Under the pieces are notes generated by a model. That model worked only from the letters and a program-made list of their open reading frames with translations. It did not search any database and was not told the DNA's origin. From positions 1 to 64,000 of the forward strand of contig PDPG01000045.1 of NCBI GenBank assembly GCA_002747455.1: 64,000 nucleotides of DNA, in the 5' to 3' direction. Numbering within the stretch: position 1 is the stretch's first letter; every line of letters begins with the position of its first letter. Of the stretch, positions 58,539 through 64,000 are shown one piece after another. Source of the stretch: Pseudomonadota bacterium (GTDB lineage: Bacteria; Pseudomonadota; Gammaproteobacteria; Thiotrichales; Thiotrichaceae). A program made the translations under genes and the position numbers.

Positions 58539-59261
58539 TTAGCTGGCTGCCCGCTTCTTTCGCATACGGATATTGATTAGCTCCACCGCAAGAGAGAATA
58601 ACATTGCAAAGTAGATATAGCCTTTTGGCACATGCACATCGAGACCTTCCATCGTCAGCGTTAATCCAACAACAATCAGGAATGATAATGCCAGTATCTT
58701 AATGGTTGGATGCGCATCCACAAAATCACCAATGGCTTTTGAGGCGATTAACATAACACCCACAGCCACCACGATGGCAATCGCCATAATAGAGATATGA
58801 TCAACCAAACCGACGGCGGTAATCACCGAATCCAGCGAGAATACAATGTCCAGAATCGCAATCTGCACCAACACCATGCTAAAACTAGCGGCAGCTTTGG
58901 CGGCCTGGTGCTCAGATTCCGATCCACCTTCCACACTGGCATGAATCTCGTGAGTAGACTTCGCCAGCAGGAATAAGCCACCAACAATCAGAATGAAATC
59001 ACGACCAGAAATCTCTTGTCCCAACACGCTAAACCAAGGCTCAGTCAACCCCATCACCCAGGAAATTGAAAATAGCAATGCCAAACGGGTCAACATTGCC
59101 AAGGCAATCCCTAAGCGACGTGCACGATCCCGTTGCTCATCGGGCAAGCGGGAAACCAAAATCGAGATAAAGATAATATTGTCAATACCCAACACGACTT
59201 CCAGCGCAGTCAACGTACCGAGCGCGACCCAAGCCTCTGGGCTGCTTATCCATTCAAACAT
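58539..59261 (-). CDS. TerC family membrane protein
   Basis: 240 residues with about seven TM helices. The conserved acidic motifs are EVVLGIDNIIFISILV and ILDIVFSLDSVITAVG, each with Asp/Glu residues thought to bind metal. Relatives are linked to manganese export or metallation of exported enzymes. No yybP-ykoY riboswitch fits in the 74 bp upstream. Confidence 0.9.
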   Translation of the reverse strand: MFEWISSPEAWVALGTLTALEVVLGIDNIIFISILVSRLPDEQRDRARRLGIALAMLTRLALLFSISWVMGLTEPWFSVLGQEISGRDFILIVGGLFLLAKSTHEIHASVEGGSESEHQAAKAAASFSMVLVQIAILDIVFSLDSVITAVGLVDHISIMAIAIVVAVGVMLIASKAIGDFVDAHPTIKILALSFLIVVGLTLTMEGLDVHVPKGYIYFAMLFSLAVELINIRMRKKRAAS

Positions 59262-59335
59262 AACATTTCCTCATTTTTTTCATATTTTAGTGTCCGGCGT
59301 AAGCTTCGCGCTTCGGTGTCATTGGACATTACAAG

Positions 59336-60334
59336 TTACTTTACCAGCTTTAAACGATCACGCTCCCGTTGACGCTTTCTGGCAGCCAGTTTTTTCAATC
59401 TAGCCTGCTCAATACGACAGGCAACGCCACCACCAATGTGTTCTTCACCACGCTGTTTTGCCAACTGAATCTGCCGTTCACGCTCGGCAAAACGGGCACG
59501 CTTCTCTGCCGATATACGGTCATAACATGATGGGCAGCTCACACCCGGCTGGTATTTATCACTGCGTTTATCTTCTTCGGTGATGGGTAAACGGCAGGCA
59601 TGACACTGATCATAGTGACCACGCTCAAGCTGGTGATTAACGGTTACGCGGTCATCAAACACAAAACACTCACCTTGCCACAGGCTCTCACTTTCATCGA
59701 CATTCTCCAAGTACTTCAGGATACCGCCTTTCAGATGGTAAACCTCATCAATCCCCTGCTCCTTCAGATAAGCGGTAGACTTTTCACAACGAATCCCGCC
59801 AGTACAGAACATGGCCACTTTTTTGGGCTTTTTAGGCAGTACATTTTCAGAAATATACGCCGGAAACTGGCGGAAGCTGTCTGTGTTTGGGTTGATGGCA
59901 TTTTTGAATGTACCCACCTGATATTCATAGTTATTGCGGGTATCAATCAGTAACACATCTGGGTCACTGATGAGTGCATTCCAATCTTTTGGATCGACAT
60001 AAGTACCCACTACACGCTTGGGGTCAATTCCCTCTACACCCATCGTCACAATTTCTTTTTTTAGCTTAACCTTAGTACGTTTAAACGGTATTTCATCGGT
60101 GTAGGACTCTTTACTATCCAGTGCTGCAAGTCGCGGATCAGTTTTCAAAAAATTCAATACCGCATCAATGCCCTCACGGCTACCAGCAATCGTGCCATTA
60201 ATGCCTTCCTGGGCGAGTAACAAAGTACCACGAACCCCATTCGCCAGCATCGTCTCCAAAAGTGGCTGACGGAGGTTTGCAAATTTATCCAGAGTAACGA
60301 ACTTATACAGTGCGCATACAACGACTTGTGACAT
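59336..60334 (-). CDS. trhO: tRNA uridine(34) hydroxylase, rhodanese family
   Basis: 332 residues. N-terminal acylphosphatase-like region, then a rhodanese domain whose catalytic cysteine is in [16 protein letters not shown]. The C-terminal extension has Cys pairs (CHACRLP, CPSC). TrhO makes 5-hydroxyuridine in tRNA in an oxygen-dependent reaction. Formerly YceA. Confidence 0.94.
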   Translation of the reverse strand: MSQVVVCALYKFVTLDKFANLRQPLLETMLANGVRGTLLLAQEGINGTIAGSREGIDAVLNFLKTDPRLAALDSKESYTDEIPFKRTKVKLKKEIVTMGVEGIDPKRVVGTYVDPKDWNALISDPDVLLIDTRNNYEYQVGTFKNAINPNTDSFRQFPAYISENVLPKKPKKVAMFCTGGIRCEKSTAYLKEQGIDEVYHLKGGILKYLENVDESESLWQGECFVFDDRVTVNHQLERGHYDQCHACRLPITEEDKRSDKYQPGVSCPSCYDRISAEKRARFAERERQIQLAKQRGEEHIGGGVACRIEQARLKKLAARKRQRERDRLKLVK

Positions 60335-60555
60335 AACATTTACCTTTGCTGACCGGAACGTAAATCCGGTGCATGATTAAAACAATAAAATCAGCGCATT
60401 ATACAAATACTCAATGAAATTACACGAGTGTTACACAAGAATTTTCGCAATACATGGCCTGATTAATGAATTTAAATGGAGACCTCACGAAATCAAGGAT
60501 AGAATGCCCGTTTGCAGAATCCCCTGCTTTGACCACATGACAACAGGACGAAACG

Positions 60556-61398
60556 ATGCTGGAAATCGGGCGCATCAATACATTACAAGTATATAAACAA
60601 GTCACGTTTGGCCTGTATCTGGACGGCGGAGAAGCCGGGGAAGTCCTGCTACCCAAACGTTATGTACCAAAAGGCACAGAGGTTCAGGACTGGCTGGATG
60701 TCTTTATTTATCTGGACTCAGAAGATCGTCTCATTGCCACCACGCAAACACCCAAGGTCATGGTCGATAAGTGTGCTTACCTGAAAGTGGTATCAGTGAC
60801 TCCCGTGGGGGCATTTCTGGACTGGGGTTTGCCGAAAGATTTACTGGTTCCGTTTAACGAGCAAGATCGCCCAATGGAGGTTGGTAAATCCTATGTCGTT
60901 GTCGTGGTACTGGATGATGCCACCAATCGTATTGTTGGCTCCTCACGCCTGTATGATTACCTTGATGAAACGGCAGACGATGACATTAAGGTTGGTGATG
61001 CCGTTGACCTGATGATCGCCGGTCAAACTGATCTGGGTTACAAGGCGGTCATCAATCACGACTATCTTGGCCTGCTCTTTCGCAATGAAGTGTTTCGTGA
61101 ACTTCACCCCGGCACTGAGCTGAAAGGCTTCGTTAAACACATTCGAGAGGACGGCAAAATTGACTTACGACTGGATAAAAATAAACAGGCCGTCGTCCAG
61201 ACGCTGGAAGATAAGATATTGCAACATCTGAAAGATAATGACGGTGTATCCAAGCTGACCGACAAAAGCCCACCGGAAGCGATTTACCGCAGCTACTCGG
61301 TGAGTAAAGCAAACTATAAGCGCGCACTCAGTAGCCTGTACAAACAACGCAAAATTCTCATTACTCACGAACAGATTCGCTTGAGCGAGGCGGACTAA
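60556..61398 (+). CDS. CvfB-like S1 RNA-binding protein
   Basis: 280 residues with S1-type modules and a C-terminal winged helix (SVSKANYKRALSSLYKQRKI). LPKDLLVPFNEQ and FRNEVFRELHPGTELKGFV match the CvfB/YitL family. AGGA precedes the start. It lies one base before the GTPase gene, so both likely act in RNA or ribosome metabolism. Confidence 0.9.
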   Translation: MLEIGRINTLQVYKQVTFGLYLDGGEAGEVLLPKRYVPKGTEVQDWLDVFIYLDSEDRLIATTQTPKVMVDKCAYLKVVSVTPVGAFLDWGLPKDLLVPFNEQDRPMEVGKSYVVVVVLDDATNRIVGSSRLYDYLDETADDDIKVGDAVDLMIAGQTDLGYKAVINHDYLGLLFRNEVFRELHPGTELKGFVKHIREDGKIDLRLDKNKQAVVQTLEDKILQHLKDNDGVSKLTDKSPPEAIYRSYSVSKANYKRALSSLYKQRKILITHEQIRLSEAD

Positions 61399-61399
61399 T

Positions 61400-62332
61400 A
61401 TGCAAATCCAATGGTTTCCCGGACACATGCACAAAGCCGCCAAAGCGGTTCGTGAAATACTTCCAACAGTTGATGTGTTGATTGAAGTGTTGGATGCACG
61501 CATTCCCTTTAGCAGCCAAAACCCGATGATTGCTCAGCTGATGGGTGATAAGCCCTGTATTAAACTGCTGAATAAAAGCGACCTGGCCGACCCTGAATTC
61601 ACTAAAATCTGGCAGGAGTATCTGGAACGTAACAACAACATTCGCACGCTGGCAACCAATGCAACAACCACAACAAGCTTGCGCCAAATCACAAACTTAT
61701 GTCACAAACTCATTCCACACAAAGGCGGTGAAGACGATTACCGCAATATTCACGCCATGATTATTGGCATTCCGAATGTTGGCAAGTCCACACTGATTAA
61801 CTCATTGGCTGGCCGCACCATTGCCAAAACTGGCAACGAACCCGCTGTCACCAAAAATCAACAGCGCATAAAGCTAGAACATGGAATTACCCTGATTGAT
61901 ACACCCGGAATGATGTGGCCCAAGATTGAACATGAAAATAGCGGCTATCGACTGGCGGCAACGGGAGCCATCAAAGAGACAGCCACCGACAACACTGATG
62001 TAGCTTTTGCACTGGCAGAATACCTGCTGGACGTTTATCCCGAAAGACTAATTGAGCGCTACCAATTAGAGGAAACACCCGAATCATCACTGGAATTGAT
62101 CGAAGCAATTGGCCACTTACGAGGCTCATTGCGCTCTGGTGGCGGTGTACTACTAGAAAAAGCCAGCAACATTCTGATCTCAGAGTTCCGTAGCGGCATG
62201 TTGGGTTGCATTACGCTGGAAGATCCCGCACGGATTGAAATTGAGCAGCAAGAAGTAATTGCTGCACAGGAAGCCAAACGACTTAAAGAAGAAGCTCGAA
62301 AAAAACGCTTCAAGAAAAAGAAAGGCCGCTAG
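61400..62332 (+). CDS. RbgA/YlqF-like circularly permuted GTPase
   Basis: 310 residues. The G4 motif (NKSD) precedes G1 (GIPNVGKSTLINSL) and G3 (DTPGMMWPK), the permuted order of the YlqF/RbgA group. N-terminal QWFPGHMHKAAK is the family start. Lysine-rich C-terminus (KKRFKKKKGR). Probably assists large-subunit assembly. Confidence 0.93.
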   Translation: MQIQWFPGHMHKAAKAVREILPTVDVLIEVLDARIPFSSQNPMIAQLMGDKPCIKLLNKSDLADPEFTKIWQEYLERNNNIRTLATNATTTTSLRQITNLCHKLIPHKGGEDDYRNIHAMIIGIPNVGKSTLINSLAGRTIAKTGNEPAVTKNQQRIKLEHGITLIDTPGMMWPKIEHENSGYRLAATGAIKETATDNTDVAFALAEYLLDVYPERLIERYQLEETPESSLELIEAIGHLRGSLRSGGGVLLEKASNILISEFRSGMLGCITLEDPARIEIEQQEVIAAQEAKRLKEEARKKRFKKKKGR

Positions 62333-62338
62333 CTCACT

Positions 62339-62457
62339 CCGTACACGACAATTTTTATCAGACTACCGGAAGTTATCGATTTACCGTTCTGATAGCTAGA
62401 AAGCCACAGTGAATAATCAATGAATCACATCCACTTTAAATTTTTTGTCGTGCACGG
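62339..62457. repeat. Small element bounded by 13-bp inverted repeats
   Basis: CCGTACACGACAA at 62339 and TTGTCGTGCACGG ending at 62457 are inverted copies with one mismatch. A second pair (ATCAGA/TCTGAT) lies inside. The size and form suggest a MITE-like insertion or a large RNA hairpin. No target duplication is visible. Confidence 0.5.
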
Positions 62458-62478
62458 AGGAATTAATGTCCAATTACA

Positions 62479-63135
62479 TTATCTGGCAAAACAATTTTTA
62501 AACAAAATTTCATTCTTTGGCGAAGTCACCAATATACTCGACCGGCGATAATTTTTACTATCGATATAATTAGCAGACAATACGTACTGCCCTTCCTTAC
62601 CAAAAATCGTATCAACATGATTAGAACGGCTAAGATTAATTGGCATAGTACGTTGTTTACCCTGAATAATTGCCTTCGCCCTGGTTGGTAAACCTTGTCT
62701 ATTAAAGGAATAAATCACATCAATAGATTTACCGCTTTGACAGGCATAGTGTACTTTTCCTGAAGTTACACTGGTTTCCTTATTCTTCGTGACAAAACAA
62801 TTTTTAAACAAAATTTCATTCTTTGGTGAAGTCACCAATATACTCGACTTTTGATAATTTTTACTATCAATATAATTGGCCGACAGTACATATTGCCCTT
62901 CTTTACCAAAGATTGTATCAACATGATTAGAGCGGCTAAGATTAATTGGCATAACACGCTTTGAACCATTAATCACAGCCACTGCCTTGGTTGGCAATCC
63001 TTGTTTGTTGAAGTAATAACTGACTTTGACAGAACGATTGCTTTGACAAGAATAATCCACCGAACCGACGTTGACGGCAGCGTACGCACTGTGGGTAAAC
63101 AGCACCAGCAATACTAAACCTAAAATGTTTTTCAT
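62479..63135 (-). CDS. Tandem ACP/MliC-like lysozyme-inhibitor homologue
   Basis: 218 residues. A signal peptide (LVLLVLFTHSAYA) precedes two nearly identical domains of about 95 residues with period 102. Each starts (V/H)YxCQS and ends ILFKNC, so each likely has one disulfide. The pattern FNKQGLPT, then MPINLSRSN, then GKEGQYVL closely recalls the Neisseria adhesin complex protein (ACP), a C-type lysozyme inhibitor. AGGTAA upstream supports the start. Predicted to be periplasmic or surface-exposed and to protect the wall from lysozyme. Confidence 0.85.
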   Translation of the reverse strand: MKNILGLVLLVLFTHSAYAAVNVGSVDYSCQSNRSVKVSYYFNKQGLPTKAVAVINGSKRVMPINLSRSNHVDTIFGKEGQYVLSANYIDSKNYQKSSILVTSPKNEILFKNCFVTKNKETSVTSGKVHYACQSGKSIDVIYSFNRQGLPTRAKAIIQGKQRTMPINLSRSNHVDTIFGKEGQYVLSANYIDSKNYRRSSILVTSPKNEILFKNCFAR

Positions 63136-63280
63136 AGAAATTACCTGTTAAAAATAAATGATTAAAATCAAAAGCCGGCTTATAGTAACCGATGTTGCAG
63201 TCTGGGAAAATTAATCTTTATACATATCCGCTTTGTGTTAGTTTATGGGTTGCCTGTGCAACAGACTTGGGGTTCGCACA

Positions 63281-63298
63281 GGTACGTAAACACGTACC
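63281..63298 (+). promoter_or_regulatory. Perfect hairpin in the alkaline phosphatase leader
   Basis: GGTACGT-AAAC-ACGTACC, ending just before the AGGAG ribosome binding site. A second arm pair (CCTGTGC 63253, GCACAGG 63276) could compete with it. It may act as an operator or translation control. Confidence 0.5.
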
Positions 63299-63317
63299 AG
63301 GAGATGAGGAAATCATT

Positions 63318-64000
63318 ATGAAGAAACTGATTTTAAGTGCCGCTATTGCTTCGATGGCACTCAATACTGCTATCGCCCAGACAGCAACGCCAGAGATGGA
63401 GAAGATTAAAAACATCATTGTCATGATTGGCGACGGCATGGGGCCACAACAGGTGGGGTTGCTGGACTCATATGTCCGTTATTCCAAAAATCCACAAATC
63501 AAACAGTCGGCGTTCCAACGCTTGGCCGATGAAGGCATTATTGGCATCGCAAGAACTGAACCACATGAAGGTTTAGTCGTTGACTCTGCTGCCTCATCCA
63601 CCCAATTTTCCAGTGGTGAAATGGCTGGCTCAGAAATGATTGGTGTAAATTACAAGGGTGATGCCACCACCAGTATGCTGGAAATTGCGCAGAAAAAGGG
63701 TAAAGCCGTTGGTCTAATTACCGATACGCGCATGACACACGCCACCCCGGCAACTTACGCGGCTCACCTAAAGCATCGTAAGTATGAGAATGAAATTGCT
63801 GAAGAAATGCTGGCGCATAATGTGGATGTGATGCTGGCAGGTGGTCTTCGACACTGGATTCCTAAATCGGCCAATGACAAAGAAGGCGCGCTACACAAGC
63901 AACTCAGCGATATGACGCGAGGTAATATTCGCATTAAGTCCAAGCGCAAGGATGAAAAAAACCTGCTGGAGATGGCGAAGAAACAAGGCTACGACTTATC
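63318..64000 (+). CDS. Alkaline phosphatase, N-terminal part (cut by window edge)
   Basis: Not in the ORF track because it has no stop in the window. ATG at 63318 with AGGAG upstream. It starts with a signal peptide (LILSAAIASMALNTAIAQ). The metal-binding MIGDGMGPQQVG and the nucleophile-region VVDSAASSTQFSSGEMAG mark the alkaline phosphatase superfamily (PhoA-like); LITDTRMTHATPATYAAH follows. 227 codons are visible. No Pho box was recognised. Confidence 0.92.
   Translation, partial: MKKLILSAAIASMALNTAIAQTATPEMEKIKNIIVMIGDGMGPQQVGLLDSYVRYSKNPQIKQSAFQRLADEGIIGIARTEPHEGLVVDSAASSTQFSSGEMAGSEMIGVNYKGDATTSMLEIAQKKGKAVGLITDTRMTHATPATYAAHLKHRKYENEIAEEMLAHNVDVMLAGGLRHWIPKSANDKEGALHKQLSDMTRGNIRIKSKRKDEKNLLEMAKKQGYDL

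Noticed and set aside
59262-59335. yybP-ykoY manganese riboswitch before the TerC-family gene
   Set aside because: The gap is only 74 bp and does not show the conserved riboswitch core.
62479-63135. Insertion sequence explaining the 306-bp repeat
   Set aside because: The repeat is an in-frame domain duplication within one gene; no transposase is present.

Overview
This 64 kb window is chromosomal DNA of a Gram-negative gammaproteobacterium. The evidence is a full lipid A and outer-membrane biogenesis operon (lpxABD, fabZ, bamA, skp, rseP), a gammaproteobacterial rpsB-to-dnaE gene order, hda, rimI, and RpoH-type heat-shock promoters. The presence of hrcA and moderate GC content would fit a Thiotrichales-like lineage, but the taxonomy is inference only. 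Most of the window is housekeeping DNA. I see no prophage, CRISPR array, rRNA or intact insertion sequence.

Layout. 1-94: start of a minus-strand gene cut by the window edge, possibly glutamate decarboxylase. 349-17161: one long minus-strand series, read rpsB-tsf-pyrH-frr-uppS-cdsA-rseP-bamA-skp-lpxD-fabZ-lpxA-lpxB-rnhB-dnaE, linking translation, isoprenoid carrier and phospholipid synthesis, outer-membrane assembly, lipid A synthesis and replication. The dxr gene that usually lies between cdsA and rseP is missing, and 224 bp of non-coding DNA sits there instead. 17357-21585 (plus): map, then a DEAD-box protein that has lost its catalytic motifs, followed by a membrane-anchored TPR protein. 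21582-30382 (minus): a TVP38-like/flavin disulfide reductase fusion, a class V aminotransferase, a lipoprotein with a zinc-peptidase motif, initiator tRNA-fMet, a two-TM potassium channel, and pmbA/tldD.

30615-35617 is the most accessory-looking part. Two secreted proteins with a DUF1566 (Lcl C-terminal) domain, one of them a lipoprotein with a GGTGS-repeat linker, are divergent from a TonB-dependent receptor of the haemoglobin/transferrin type. Two overlapping Fur-box matches lie between them. This is my best candidate for an undescribed system: a Fur-controlled receptor plus surface lipoprotein for iron or haem capture.

35709-43370 (minus): hda, a PerM-like permease, and dapB/dnaJ/dnaK/grpE/hrcA, with RpoH-like promoters before hrcA, grpE and dnaK. 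43523-46115 (plus): nadK and recN. Then a phosphoribosyltransferase, an M23 peptidase with anmK, panC-folK-pcnB, rimI with a uracil-DNA-glycosylase-like gene in the holD position, pssA, ptrB, a small lipoprotein, a methyltransferase, a TerC-family protein, trhO, a CvfB-like S1 protein, an RbgA-like GTPase, an internally duplicated ACP/MliC-like lysozyme-inhibitor homologue, and the 5' part of an alkaline phosphatase cut by the right edge.
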